Position numbers and translations under genes: made by a program
Assembly (NCBI RefSeq): GCF_900626075.1
Contig: NZ_UYZY01000006.1
Location: 124,001-188,000, forward strand
Direction of reading: 5' to 3'
DNA length: 64,000 nt
Source: Clostridium transplantifaecale
Lineage (GTDB): Bacteria > Bacillota > Clostridia > Lachnospirales > Lachnospiraceae
Shown: in pieces, positions 35,838 through 44,856 of the stretch
How positions within the stretch are numbered: position 1 is the stretch's first letter
How the letters are laid out: each line of letters starts with the position of its first letter
Notes under the pieces: model-generated
Database searches by the model: none
Seen by the model: the letters and a program-made list of their open reading frames with translations, nothing else
What the model was told of the DNA's origin: nothing

Positions 35838-36611
35838 TCACTCTGATTCCGCTGCTATCACCTCAATTCCCTGTTCTGTGTACTTTCGCCGCATTTCAGC
35901 CGCCAGTCCGCTATCGGTAATAATACTGTCTATTTCCGCAAGGCTGCATATATTCACATAGGAAATCTTTTCAAATTTGCTGTGATCCGCTACTATAATT
36001 TTCTGCCTTGAAGATTCCAGCATCGCGCGCATAATTGGTTCCTGGTGAATCCGGAAGTCTGTAATTCCTTTCTCCAGGGAAACCGCGTGGACTCCCAGAA
36101 TTGCCATATCAAGATTGTATTTTCGGATATCAATTGGACATTGTTCACCACATATGGCTTCTTCCTGCCCATCCACAATTCCTCCCGGTATTATGATATT
36201 AAATTTCTTGTTTTGTGACAAAATGCGAATTGCAGGCAGACTGTTGGTCATAACGGTTAAACGGTAGAAACGCTCCACCAGAAGTTCTGCCACCTCCATA
36301 CAGGTCGTGCCGCTGTTAATCAGGATCGCCTGTCCGTCTACAATACGGGAACTTACAACCTCGGCTATTTCCCGTTTCTCCCGCTTGTGGGAAATACTTC
36401 TCAGGCCCACTCCGTGAGTAGTTATGTCGGCATTGTGGTAGACTGCGCCTCCTCGGACCCTGCGCAGCATCTTGCTCTTCTCAAGCTGTTCCAAATCGCG
36501 CCTTACAGTGTCGAGGGACACTCCATTCAGTTCACTCAGCTCCGCAAGAGTACCTGTCTGATTTTCTTTCAGAAAGTCTATAATTCTTATAAAACGCTCA
36601 TCCTGCATCAT
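35838..36611 (-). CDS. DeoR/GlpR-type transcriptional regulator, paralogue 2
   Basis: 257 residues. N-terminal helix-turn-helix (ERFIRIIDFLKENQTGTLAE, then LSELNGVSLDTVRRDLEQLE) and the DeoR sensor domain (about 75-235) with the phosphosugar-binding NSGTT motif (ILINSGTTCMEVAELL) and VADHSKFEK. The start overlaps the stop of paralogue 1 by four bases. Together they form one unit directly upstream of the phnX-like operon and are likely to control it. Confidence 0.93.
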   Translation of the reverse strand: MMQDERFIRIIDFLKENQTGTLAELSELNGVSLDTVRRDLEQLEKSKMLRRVRGGAVYHNADITTHGVGLRSISHKREKREIAEVVSSRIVDGQAILINSGTTCMEVAELLVERFYRLTVMTNSLPAIRILSQNKKFNIIIPGGIVDGQEEAICGEQCPIDIRKYNLDMAILGVHAVSLEKGITDFRIHQEPIMRAMLESSRQKIIVADHSKFEKISYVNICSLAEIDSIITDSGLAAEMRRKYTEQGIEVIAAESE

Positions 36612-37393
36612 CTCTTTTCACCCGCCTTGTCCGGGGTAAGTACAGTTACTCCCATCTTTTCATACCGTTCCAATTGCTCCCCGGTTATTTTATGATCCGT
36701 CAGTATATAATTAATCTCTGAAAGCTGGCAGACATTAATGCATGCAGTTCTGTCAAATTTAGTATGATCCGCCACCACAGCCCTATTCTTAGAAGCAGCC
36801 AGCATGGCTTTGACAATTCCCACCTCTTCCATTCTGAAATCCGTAATTCCCTTATCAGAAGACAAAGCATTGACCGCGAGAATTGCCGTGTCAAAATTGT
36901 ATGCCATTATTTCTTCTTCGCATTGTTTGCCAAAAATGGAATGTTCCTCATTTCTCAGGACGCCTCCGGGAACCACAATTAAAAAGCCCGGATTCTCCTG
37001 CAGAACTTCCACAATCCGCATATTGTTGGTAAGTACCGTCAGACGTTTATAGTTGCCGGCCAGAAACTTTGCCGCCTCAATATTTGTGGTCCCGCTGTTC
37101 ATTGCAACGGCCTGACCGTCTGTCACAACCTCCTGGAGCAGCCGCGACAGCTCTTCTTTTTCTTTTCTGTTTTCTATCCCTCTCATATCAAAGCTCTGGC
37201 GTGTCAGATCGTCCTTGCGTCTGGCCGCCCCGCCGCGGACTACCGACAGCATTCCCTTGTCTTCCAATTCCGTTAAGTCACGGCGAATCGTTCCCACCGA
37301 TGTCCCCGTTATCTCCGAAAGCTCTGCAAATGTGGCCACATTATTCTCTTTCAGGTAATTTACTATCTGTAAAAAACGATCTTCTTTCAGCAT
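36608..37393 (-). CDS. DeoR/GlpR-type transcriptional regulator, paralogue 1
   Basis: 261 residues from ATG 37393 (MLKEDRFLQIVNYLKENNVA) behind agggggat. Helix-turn-helix FAELSEITGTSVGTIRRDLT, VRGGAARR hinge, sensor motif MNSGTTNIEAAKFLAGN and VVADHTKFDRTAC. Closely similar in layout to paralogue 2, so they arose by tandem duplication. DeoR proteins usually sense phosphorylated metabolites, which suits a phosphonate or organophosphate inducer. Confidence 0.93.
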   Translation of the reverse strand: MLKEDRFLQIVNYLKENNVATFAELSEITGTSVGTIRRDLTELEDKGMLSVVRGGAARRKDDLTRQSFDMRGIENRKEKEELSRLLQEVVTDGQAVAMNSGTTNIEAAKFLAGNYKRLTVLTNNMRIVEVLQENPGFLIVVPGGVLRNEEHSIFGKQCEEEIMAYNFDTAILAVNALSSDKGITDFRMEEVGIVKAMLAASKNRAVVADHTKFDRTACINVCQLSEINYILTDHKITGEQLERYEKMGVTVLTPDKAGEKR

Positions 37394-37421
37394 ATATCCC
37401 CCTTTGAAGCCCATTCATTCT

Positions 37422-37449
37422 ATTATAAATATTTAATAATATAGCACAA
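37422..37449 (-). promoter_or_regulatory. Putative promoter of the tandem deoR genes
   Basis: TTGTGC (37444-37449) and TATAAT (37422-37427) with 16-base spacing, about 30 bases before the first deoR gene. Confidence 0.55.
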
Positions 37450-37489
37450 ATTATGCAATAAATCTATAAGCTTTGAATAATCACCGCAT

Positions 37490-37561
37490 CTAGCCCCTGT
37501 TCAACCATCTTTTTTTCAGACGTTCTATTCTTGTTTCAATATATTTTTTAACTGACATCAT
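37490..37561 (-). CDS. Small basic peptide, 23 residues, unknown function
   Basis: MMSVKKYIETRIERLKKRWL followed by three residues. The evidence for translation is the site, not similarity: aaaggagg lies 8 bases before the first ATG, and a promoter with perfect TATAAT lies about 50 bases upstream. The peptide carries nine Lys/Arg against two Glu and could form an amphipathic helix. It lies between the etfA terminator and the deoR promoter. It could be a leader peptide, a membrane-binding small protein or the remnant of a longer gene. No function is claimed. Confidence 0.6.
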   Translation of the reverse strand: MMSVKKYIETRIERLKKRWLNRG

Positions 37562-37608
37562 TTCTTCTGCCTCCTTTGCAGCAGTTCTTTGGTTCTTTTG
37601 ATAAGCCA

Positions 37609-37638
37609 ATTATACTATCGGCCCTTTTTTATTTCCAA
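37609..37638 (-). promoter_or_regulatory. Promoter ahead of the 23-residue peptide
   Basis: TTGGAA (37633-37638) and perfect TATAAT (37609-37614), 18-base spacing. Confidence 0.6.
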
Positions 37639-37680
37639 AAGTTATTCCGAGCAAAGGCAACAGGTAAATAGCTGTTAATT

Positions 37681-37732
37681 AAAAAAAGCACCGCAAACCC
37701 TGTTTTCACAGTTGGTCTGCGGTGCTTTTTTA
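37681..37732 (-). terminator. Terminator of the butyrate operon
   Basis: AAAGCACCGC and GCGGTGCTTT arms around an inner ACTGTGAAAACAG hairpin, then a T run on the minus strand. It lies 15 bases after etfA. Confidence 0.9.
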
Positions 37733-37746
37733 ATTGAATCTGCTGA

Positions 37747-38799
37747 TTAGTTGTCTTTTGCAGCAGCTTTTGCTTCTTTGATCTTCTCTGTTAAGAAAGG
37801 AACAATCTTGTTCAGATCGCCTACTACGCCATAGTCAGCTACATCGAAGATAGGAGCTGTCTCATCTTTGTTGATAGCAACAATGATGTCGGACTCTTCC
37901 ATACCTGCAAGATGCTGAATAGCGCCGGAAATACCGATTGCAAAGTAAACGTTAGGACGAACTGTCTTACCTGTCTGGCCTACCTGTAAATCTTTCGGTT
38001 TCCAGCCTGCATCTACGACTGCACGGGAGCAGCTTACTGTTCCGCCGATTGCTTCAGCAAGTTCTTCAAGAATCTTGAAGTTTTCCGGGCTTCCCATTCC
38101 ACGTCCGCCGGATACGAGGATCTTAGCGTCCATGATATCTACAGTGTCGGATACAGCCTTAACGATGTCAAGGATTTCTACGTACTGGTTGTTTGGTGTA
38201 AATCCTGGGTTGAATTCTTCAACTACAGCTTTAGCGCCTTTAACCTTCGGAGCTTTCTTCATAACGCCTGGACGTACGGTTGCCATCTGAGGACGGAATT
38301 CCGGGCAAGCGATAGTAGCGATTGTGTTACCGCCGAATGCAGGACGTGTCATCAGTAACTGATTATGTTTTGTCTCTCTTCCAGGAATCGGGTTCATTGG
38401 GAAGTCACCGATATCAAGCTGTGTACAGTCAGCTGTTAAACCTGTGTGGATTCTCGCGCAAACACGTGGTCCAAGGTCACGGCCGATTGCTGTAGCGCCG
38501 ATTAAGAAGATTTCCGGTTTATATTTCTCGATTACAGATGCAAGAGCGTGTGTGTATGGCTCAGTTCTGTACTCTTTTAACTCAGGATCATCAACAACGA
38601 TTACTTTGTCAGCGCCGTACTCAGCCAGCTGGTCTGCAAGGCCTTTTACATCGGAACCAACTAAAACAGCTGTTACTTCTGTGTTTAAGTCTTTTGCTAA
38701 TTCTTTTCCTTTGCCAATCAGCTCGAATGCGATACCGCCGATTACGTTATCAACCTGCTGTGCAAAGACAAATACTCCCTTATATGCTTCTAAGTTCAT
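37747..38799 (-). CDS. etfA: Electron transfer flavoprotein alpha subunit
   Basis: 350 residues from ATG 38799 (MNLEAYKGVFVFAQQVDNVI); the GTG four codons upstream lacks its own ribosome site. FAD-binding C-domain: SGGRGMGSPENFKILEELA, SRAVVDAGW, LQVGQTGKTVRPNVYFAIGI, INKDETAPIFDVADYGVVGD. Works with EtfB and butyryl-CoA dehydrogenase in electron bifurcation, coupling crotonyl-CoA reduction to ferredoxin reduction by NADH (established for clostridial Bcd-Etf). Last gene of the thl operon. Confidence 0.97.
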   Translation of the reverse strand: MNLEAYKGVFVFAQQVDNVIGGIAFELIGKGKELAKDLNTEVTAVLVGSDVKGLADQLAEYGADKVIVVDDPELKEYRTEPYTHALASVIEKYKPEIFLIGATAIGRDLGPRVCARIHTGLTADCTQLDIGDFPMNPIPGRETKHNQLLMTRPAFGGNTIATIACPEFRPQMATVRPGVMKKAPKVKGAKAVVEEFNPGFTPNNQYVEILDIVKAVSDTVDIMDAKILVSGGRGMGSPENFKILEELAEAIGGTVSCSRAVVDAGWKPKDLQVGQTGKTVRPNVYFAIGISGAIQHLAGMEESDIIVAINKDETAPIFDVADYGVVGDLNKIVPFLTEKIKEAKAAAKDN

Positions 38800-38826
38800 C
38801 TTATTCACCACTCTTTTCTTTGATTT

Positions 38827-39618
38827 TTAAATAACGTGTTTTTCTGCCAGTTTGCCTACGATGTAATCTGCGGAAGCTGCCGGATCTAAAGTTACATGCT
38901 CGCCGGCGCCCTTTCTGACTTTATCGGAAGCCTTAGCGATCTGAGTTGGAGAACCTTTTAAACCTAAGTTGGAATCTTCTACGTCTTTCAGGTCATTTCT
39001 TCCCCAAACAGTGATTTCCGTGCTGTAAGCATCAAAAATTCCGCCTGGAGTCATGTAACGCGGCTCATTTAATTCTGCAAGAGCTGTGAGTAAGCATGGT
39101 AACTGAGCTTTAACAACATGATATCTGTCGTCATACTGACGCTCAACAACAATATATTTGTCTTCGAGATTAATCTCTTTAATCTCCTGTGCATAGCTGA
39201 TTACCGGGATTCCCAGGTGCTCGGAGATCTGCGGTCCAACCTGTGCTGTATCACCATCGATAGCCTGACGGCCTGTGATGATTAAGTCATACTCCATATT
39301 GCGGATAGCGCCTGCAATTGTCTGGGATGTTGCCCATGTATCTGCGCCGCCTAATACTCTGTCTGTTACTAAAACACCTTTATCTGCACCCATAGCCATA
39401 GCCTCGCGAAGAACTTCTTCAGCCTTTGGAAGACCCATTGTAACTACGGTAACTTCTGCGCCATACTGATCTTTTAAACGAAGTGCTGCTTCCAGTCCTG
39501 CTTTATCATCCGGGTTCATGATTGCAAGCATTGCGCTTCTATCAAGTGTACCATCAGGATTAAATTTAACTCCGCCTTTGGTATCCGGAACCTGTTTAAC
39601 ACAAACTACTATTTTCAC
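38827..39618 (-). CDS. etfB: Electron transfer flavoprotein beta subunit
   Basis: 263 residues; GTG start behind aaggag. Canonical EtfB: KIVVCVKQVPDTKG, PDDKAGLEAALRLKDQYGAE, VVTMGLPKAEEVLREAMAMG and the flavin contact GRQAIDGDTAQVGPQISEHL, all kept. Compare EtfB2 at 52600, which has lost this last motif. Between bcd and etfA. Confidence 0.97.
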   Translation of the reverse strand: MKIVVCVKQVPDTKGGVKFNPDGTLDRSAMLAIMNPDDKAGLEAALRLKDQYGAEVTVVTMGLPKAEEVLREAMAMGADKGVLVTDRVLGGADTWATSQTIAGAIRNMEYDLIITGRQAIDGDTAQVGPQISEHLGIPVISYAQEIKEINLEDKYIVVERQYDDRYHVVKAQLPCLLTALAELNEPRYMTPGGIFDAYSTEITVWGRNDLKDVEDSNLGLKGSPTQIAKASDKVRKGAGEHVTLDPAASADYIVGKLAEKHVI

Positions 39619-39688
39619 GGTATGTTCACTCCTTATTCAATGTTTTTTCTCATAATCGAGATACTTTTCAATCTATTATCTGGAAATC

Positions 39689-40843
39689 TTACTTTAACAG
39701 GGAAGCGGAAATTACCATTCTCTGAACTTCAGATGTTCCTTCGTAGATCTCTGTGATCTTAGCGTCACGCATCATACGCTCTACGTCGTACTCTCTTGTG
39801 TAGCCGTAACCGCCGTGAAGCTGAACAGCCTTGGTTGTTACTTCCATAGCAACCTCTGCTGCGTATAATTTAGCCATAGCTGCTTCCACAGAATAATTTT
39901 TCTGTGTCTTCTTAGCCATAGCCGCTCTGTAAACAAGGAGCTGAGCCGCTTTAACTTTTGTAGCCATATCTGCTAACTGGAACTGTGTATTCTGGAACTG
40001 TCCGATGGAACGGCCGAACTGTTTTCTTTCCTGAACATATTCAATTGTTCTGTCGAGAGCGCCCTCTGCAAGGCCGAGTGCCTGAGCGGCAATACCGATA
40101 CGTCCGCCATCCAGAGTATGCATAGCGATACCAAAGCCTTTACCCTGCTGTCCTAAGATGTTCTCCTTCGGAATTCTGCAGTCTGTAAAGATCAGCTCAT
40201 ATGTTGCTGAACCACGGATACCCATCTTCTTCTCTTTCGTTCCGAAGGTGAATCCTGGAGTTCCTTTTTCTACGATAAATGCAGAGATTTCTTTTTTCTT
40301 TCTTCCTCTTGCATCTTCTTTAATGCCTGTTACAGCGATAATTACATAGACATCAGCTTCCTTACCGTTTGTGATGAAGATTTTGGAACCGTTAAGTACC
40401 CACTCGTCACCATCTAAAACAGCTTTTGTCTGCTGTCCCTGTGCATCTGTACCAGCGCCTGGCTCTGTTAAACCGAAAGCACCTAATTTCTCACCTTTTG
40501 CAAGGGGAACCAGGAATTTCTGTTTCTGCTCTTCAGTACCGTAGGTCTGGATTGGGTCACAGCAAAGAGAGGTATGTGCGGATACGATAACGCCTGTAGT
40601 ACCGCAAACCTTTGAAAGCTCCTCAACACACATAGCGTATGTTAACGGATCGCAGCCCTGTCCGCCGTACTCCTTCGGAACCGGAATTCCCATGAAGCCC
40701 AGTTTCTGCATCTTCTCAACAGTGCCTGTCGGGAAATGTTCTGTCTCGTCAACTTCCTGTGCTAAAGGTTTTACTTCTTTTTCGGCGAAGTCATGGAATA
40801 ACTTCCTCGCCATTTCATGCTCTTTACTTAATGTAAAATCCAT
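39689..40843 (-). CDS. bcd: Butyryl-CoA dehydrogenase
   Basis: 384 residues. Acyl-CoA dehydrogenase fold with FGLTEPGAGTDAQGQQTKAV, WVLNGSKIFITNG, MGIRGSATYELIFTDCRIP and catalytic Glu in ITEIYEGTSEVQRMV, as in clostridial Bcd. It reduces crotonyl-CoA to butyryl-CoA together with EtfAB. Fourth gene of the operon. Confidence 0.97.
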   Translation of the reverse strand: MDFTLSKEHEMARKLFHDFAEKEVKPLAQEVDETEHFPTGTVEKMQKLGFMGIPVPKEYGGQGCDPLTYAMCVEELSKVCGTTGVIVSAHTSLCCDPIQTYGTEEQKQKFLVPLAKGEKLGAFGLTEPGAGTDAQGQQTKAVLDGDEWVLNGSKIFITNGKEADVYVIIAVTGIKEDARGRKKKEISAFIVEKGTPGFTFGTKEKKMGIRGSATYELIFTDCRIPKENILGQQGKGFGIAMHTLDGGRIGIAAQALGLAEGALDRTIEYVQERKQFGRSIGQFQNTQFQLADMATKVKAAQLLVYRAAMAKKTQKNYSVEAAMAKLYAAEVAMEVTTKAVQLHGGYGYTREYDVERMMRDAKITEIYEGTSEVQRMVISASLLK

Positions 40844-40918
40844 GTCTATTCCTCCATCATTTTCTTATATAGCGCTTAAAGGCGGCTTAGGCACGCCTGA
40901 TGCGGTTCAAATAATTAA

Positions 40919-41755
40919 TTAATTGTACTTATAGAAGCCTTCGCCGGATTTCTGTCCTAACTTTCCGCCGCGGACCATCTTACGAAGGAGCTGGTGCGGA
41001 CGATACTTCGGATCTCCGGATTCAGCCTGTAATACCTCCATGATGGCAAGTACTACGTCAAGACCAATCAGATCTCCAAGAGCCAGCGGTCCCATCGGAT
41101 GGCTTGCACCCAGCTTCATAGCTGTGTCGATGCCTTCTACAGTTGCTTCGCCCTCAGCATAAATGCCGATAGCTTCATTTATCATCGGAATCAGGATTCT
41201 GTTTACTACGAAACCTGCGGCTTCCTCTACCTGAACCGGGATCTTTCCGATTTCTTCTGAGATTGCTTTTACTTTGTCGACAGTCGCTTCCGGTGTGTTC
41301 AGTCCGGCGATTACCTCTACCAGCTTCATAACAGGAGCCGGGTTAAAGAAGTGCATACCTACTACCGGTCTGTCAAGTCCTGCACCGATTGCCGTGATGG
41401 ACAGAGAGGATGTGTTTGTTGCGAAGATACACTCCGGTTTGCAGATTGCAGCCAGTTCTCTGAAGGTCTGTTTTTTGATTTCCATATCCTCGATTGCTGC
41501 TTCAACTACCAGATCGCAGTCAGCGCAGATTGTCTTCACACCTGGGTGGATTTTGGCAAGGATCTTATCAGCCGTCTCCTTGTCCATCTTGCCTCTTGCA
41601 ACACGTTTCTCAAATCCCTTTGCAATTCTCATTTTGCCGTTTGCGGCGAATTCTTCATTAATATCACATAAACATACTTCGTAACCATCTACCTGGGCAA
41701 AAGCCTGAGCAATACCGGAACCCATTGTTCCTGCACCAATAATACCAACTTTCAT
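40919..41755 (-). CDS. hbd: 3-hydroxybutyryl-CoA dehydrogenase
   Basis: 278 residues. NAD motif VGIIGAGTMGSGIAQAFAQV, ATNTSSLSITAIGA, catalytic His in VGMHFFNPAPVMKLVEVI, and GFVVNRILIPMINEA. It reduces acetoacetyl-CoA to 3-hydroxybutyryl-CoA. Shine-Dalgarno aggagga. Confidence 0.97.
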   Translation of the reverse strand: MKVGIIGAGTMGSGIAQAFAQVDGYEVCLCDINEEFAANGKMRIAKGFEKRVARGKMDKETADKILAKIHPGVKTICADCDLVVEAAIEDMEIKKQTFRELAAICKPECIFATNTSSLSITAIGAGLDRPVVGMHFFNPAPVMKLVEVIAGLNTPEATVDKVKAISEEIGKIPVQVEEAAGFVVNRILIPMINEAIGIYAEGEATVEGIDTAMKLGASHPMGPLALGDLIGLDVVLAIMEVLQAESGDPKYRPHQLLRKMVRGGKLGQKSGEGFYKYN

Positions 41756-41780
41756 GACAAATCCTCCTGATTTTACACTG

Positions 41781-42557
41781 TTATTTGTTATTGAAATTTT
41801 CTACTTTCCGTTTCTCGAGAAACGCGGTCATGCCTTCTTTCTGATCCTCTGTCTCGAAGCAGCCGCCAAATGCTTTTTCCTCAATGACGATAGCCTGATC
41901 CATATCAACCTGAAGTCCTTCGTTCATCGCTTTCTTTGAATTTCTCACTGCGATAGGAGCATTCTTTGCGATGCCTGCCGCCAGCTTCTTTGCCGCCGGC
42001 ATCAGTTCTTCCTGTGTATAAACCGCATTGACAAGTCCCAGTCTGTACGCCTCATCCGCCTTGATGTTTCGGGCGCCGTAAACCATCTCTTTCGCTTTTC
42101 CTACACCAATCAGACGGGCCAGTCTCTGAGTGCCGCCGAATCCCGGTGTAATTCCAAGGCCAACTTCCGGCTGGCCGAACATCGCATTGTCGGAACAGAT
42201 GCGGATGTCACAGCTCATGGCAAGCTCGTTGCCGCCGCCAAGCGCGAATCCGTTCACTGCCGCAATTACCGGAATCGGGAATGTCTCGATCTTACGGAAA
42301 ATATCATTGCCGAATTTGCCAAATGCTTCTCCCTCAGCCTTTGTCATCGTGCTCATGGCAGCGATGTCGGCTCCGGCCACAAAGGATTTCTCCCCTGCGC
42401 CTGTCAGGATAATGGTTCTGATTCTGGAAAGATCCACTGCATTAAAAGCAGCTTCGATGTCCTTTAACACATCTTCATTTAACGCATTGAGTGCTTTGGG
42501 ACGGTTGATGGTCATAATGCCAACGTATCCATCCTCTTCGTAATCAACAAACCCCAT
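41781..42557 (-). CDS. crt: 3-hydroxybutyryl-CoA dehydratase (crotonase)
   Basis: 258 residues if the ATG at 42557 (MGFVDYEEDGYVGIMTINRP) is used; two ATG codons 6 and 9 bases upstream sit too close to aaggag. Crotonase motifs: SFVAGADIAAMS oxyanion region, NGFALGGGNELAMSCDIRIC and FGQPEVGLGITPGFGGTQRL with both catalytic Glu. Forms crotonyl-CoA from 3-hydroxybutyryl-CoA. Second gene of the operon. Confidence 0.96.
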   Translation of the reverse strand: MGFVDYEEDGYVGIMTINRPKALNALNEDVLKDIEAAFNAVDLSRIRTIILTGAGEKSFVAGADIAAMSTMTKAEGEAFGKFGNDIFRKIETFPIPVIAAVNGFALGGGNELAMSCDIRICSDNAMFGQPEVGLGITPGFGGTQRLARLIGVGKAKEMVYGARNIKADEAYRLGLVNAVYTQEELMPAAKKLAAGIAKNAPIAVRNSKKAMNEGLQVDMDQAIVIEEKAFGGCFETEDQKEGMTAFLEKRKVENFNNK

Positions 42558-42653
42558 TGCCATCATCTCCTTACATAATTATGTAGTTAAACCAGAAACA
42601 GCCGGAGCGTGGAGGGGTTGTCCCCCTCCACAGATTCCGGTTATTTAAACTGC

Positions 42654-43838
42654 TTAGTCTCTCTCGACGATTGTGGCACATCCCATGCCGCCGCCGATAC
42701 AAAGTGTTGCGAGACCTTTCTTAGCGTCCCGTTTCTGCATCTCGTATAACAATGTAGTAAGGATACGGCATCCGGAAGCTCCTACCGGATGTCCAATGGC
42801 GATAGCTCCGCCGTTTACGTTCAGGATGTCGGTGTTGAAGTGTAAATCACGGGCAACTGCGATAGACTGTGCAGCGAATGCCTCGTTTGCTTCGATCAGG
42901 TCGAAGTCCTCAACTTTCATGCCTGTTTTCTTGAGAACCTTGTTGGTAGCTGCTACAGGGCCGATACCCATGATAGTAGGATCAACGCCGCCAAGTGCGC
43001 CTGCAACCCAAGTAGCCATTGGTTTGATTCCCAGTTCTTTTGCTTTTTCTTCACTCATTACAACTACTGCTGCTGCGCCGTCGTTGATAGAGGAAGCATT
43101 ACCTGCCGTAACACGTCCGCCGTCTGGTTTAAATGCAGGACGAAGTTTAGCAAGTGATTCTTTTGTTGTACCTGCACGCGGGCCTTCGTCGGTATCAACA
43201 ATGACAGTTTCTTTTTTCTTCTTGACTTCGATCGGAACAATCTCGTCTTTGAATCTGCCTGCTTCACGTGCTGCGCATGCCTTCTGCTGGCTGGCTGCTG
43301 CAAACTCGTCAAGCTCTTCTCTTGTAATGCCCCATTTGTCGCAGATGTTCTCTGCGGTAATTCCCATGTGATAACCGTTAAAGGCATCCCACAGGGCGTC
43401 ATTTACCATGGTGTCGATCATTGGAGCGTTGTTCATACGGTAGCCGTAACGTGCGTTCATTAACGCATATGGTGCTGCGGACATGTTCTCCGCGCCGCCT
43501 GCTACTACGATGTCAGCGTCACCTGCAACGATCATCTGTGCTGCTGCGTTTACACAATGTAAACCGGAGCCACACACAACGTTCATTGTCACTGCCGGAA
43601 CTTCGATAGGAAGCCCTGCTTTGATAGACATCTGACGAGCCACGTTCTGACCAAGGCCGGCCTGGATTACACAGCCCATGTAAACGTGATCTACCTGTTC
43701 CGGTGCTACGCCAGCTCTGTTCAGTGCTTCTTTAATAACGACAGCGCCCATTTCGGCTGCCGGCACTGTGCTGAGCTGACCGCCCATGGAACCTACGGCG
43801 GTACGGCATGCACTTGCTATTACGACTTTCTTTGACAT
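42654..43838 (-). CDS. thlA: Acetyl-CoA acetyltransferase (thiolase)
   Basis: 394 residues from ATG 43838 ([20 protein letters not shown]) behind aaggagg. Catalytic Cys in [12 protein letters not shown], His in [17 protein letters not shown], second Cys in [10 protein letters not shown]. Condenses two acetyl-CoA to acetoacetyl-CoA, first step of butyrate formation. First gene of thl-crt-hbd-bcd-etfB-etfA. Confidence 0.97.
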   Translation of the reverse strand: MSKKVVIASACRTAVGSMGGQLSTVPAAEMGAVVIKEALNRAGVAPEQVDHVYMGCVIQAGLGQNVARQMSIKAGLPIEVPAVTMNVVCGSGLHCVNAAAQMIVAGDADIVVAGGAENMSAAPYALMNARYGYRMNNAPMIDTMVNDALWDAFNGYHMGITAENICDKWGITREELDEFAAASQQKACAAREAGRFKDEIVPIEVKKKKETVIVDTDEGPRAGTTKESLAKLRPAFKPDGGRVTAGNASSINDGAAAVVVMSEEKAKELGIKPMATWVAGALGGVDPTIMGIGPVAATNKVLKKTGMKVEDFDLIEANEAFAAQSIAVARDLHFNTDILNVNGGAIAIGHPVGASGCRILTTLLYEMQKRDAKKGLATLCIGGGMGCATIVERD

Positions 43839-43907
43839 ATCAAATTTCCTCCTTAAAAAATGACTTGCCACGTAAATAAAACAATTGCATAGATTGATAG
43901 TAACTCT

Positions 43908-43936
43908 ATCTTATCACTCTTGAAGTGTCCTGTCAA
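43908..43936 (-). promoter_or_regulatory. Promoter of the main butyrate operon
   Basis: Perfect TTGACA (43931-43936) and TAAGAT (43908-43913), 17-base spacing, 70 bases before thlA. Confidence 0.8.
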
Positions 43937-44283
43937 ATAATTATCAATGAATTTATAAACTTTTTATAATGCTTTCTTAACACGGTTTTAGCGATGATTT
44001 TTTGCCGGTTTTTCAGCCCCTCTGGCAATTTTGCACAATTTTTTTTACATTTTTTTTACTTTTCACCCGGTTTCTTTTGCGTTATTACTAAATAGTAGCA
44101 CGACTGTGTGAGATTTTGGACATTCCGTTTCTCCTGTTATTCGCCGTAATTTATAACTGTGATATTAATATATCAATAATTAGGCCCTCCGAGGGGTAAA
44201 GGATTTGTTTTCAGACACACCGCACCGGTGGAACGTCGGAACTATTCACAATAAACCTCTTTCTATATTATGCAATCTGTACA

Positions 44284-44312
44284 TTGACGAAAGGGGAAAA
44301 ATAGATTATCAT
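44284..44312 (+). promoter_or_regulatory. Distal promoter of crt2
   Basis: TTGACG (44284-44289) and TATCAT (44307-44312) with 17-base spacing. The palindrome TAGCATGCTA begins 17 bases after the -10. The promoter of acd2 at 48818 has the same arrangement. Confidence 0.55.
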
Positions 44313-44328
44313 ACATACAAGCTTTATC

Positions 44329-44338
44329 TAGCATGCTA
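44329..44338. promoter_or_regulatory. Operator candidate TAGCATGCTA, site 1
   Basis: Ten-base perfect palindrome just downstream of a predicted transcription start. Flanks resemble those of site 3 on the opposite strand (AAGCTA and GATA on either side). Confidence 0.6.
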
Positions 44339-44723
44339 ACAATTAGCTTACTCCCAAATGATTTTTGCATGCTGCAGACAGCCGCTGTGTCAGGGAGCCG
44401 AAAAAGGCCGTTCCTCCGGCCGCACGTTACATTCCGTATAAGTTTAGCCATTACATGTACTAGAAAAATATAACTGCTGCGTATATAAAACAAGTGCTGG
44501 AAAGATAGTAAAAGTGAAAAGAATGTAACGGCTTCGGCTCCGCTCCTGATGCGGGGCCGCTTTCCTATAGAAAATCATGCTCTATTTTTGTTCATTTAGA
44601 CGGAAAAAATCTGTTCTCAAAAATTCCGCCCCCCATTTCCAGAGGTAATTTCCCCAAAAATCAAAAATATTTTTATCTATTTGTGCCAATTTTTCGCTCG
44701 CTCTTTGATTTATTTCAAATTAT

Positions 44724-44733
44724 TAGCATGCTA
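44724..44733. promoter_or_regulatory. Operator candidate TAGCATGCTA, site 2
   Basis: Same palindrome, 21 bases upstream of the -35 of the proximal crt2 promoter, in an A/T-rich surround. Confidence 0.55.
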
Positions 44734-44753
44734 TATTTTTTATCGCAAAACTA

Positions 44754-44782
44754 TTCACATTCATTTATAACTGTGATATACT
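44754..44782 (+). promoter_or_regulatory. Proximal promoter of crt2
   Basis: TTCACA (44754-44759) and TATACT (44777-44782), 17-base spacing, overlapping the second copy of the 17-base direct repeat. Confidence 0.6.
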
Positions 44783-44856
44783 CCTGATTATAAGAGCAGC
44801 GACGATGGCTCAGGAAAATTTATTAACCAAATCATTCAAATTGGGAGGAACGGATC

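Larger units (their letters stand above)
43937..44856. other. Long regulatory gap between the two acyl-CoA gene sets
   Basis: About 900 A/T-rich bases with no credible gene. It contains the minus-strand thl promoter side, a 17-base sequence ATTTATAACTGTGATAT present twice (44149-44165 and 44763-44779), two TAGCATGCTA palindromes and two plus-strand promoters for crt2. From the distal promoter the crt2 leader would be about 530 bases, long enough for RNA control; I see GC-rich hairpins near 44396-44425 and 44530-44565 but no T-run terminator. Confidence 0.5.

Noticed and set aside
44263-44493. 76-codon open frame on the minus strand in the long regulatory gap
   Set aside because: No ribosome site, and it crosses a predicted plus-strand promoter and operator.
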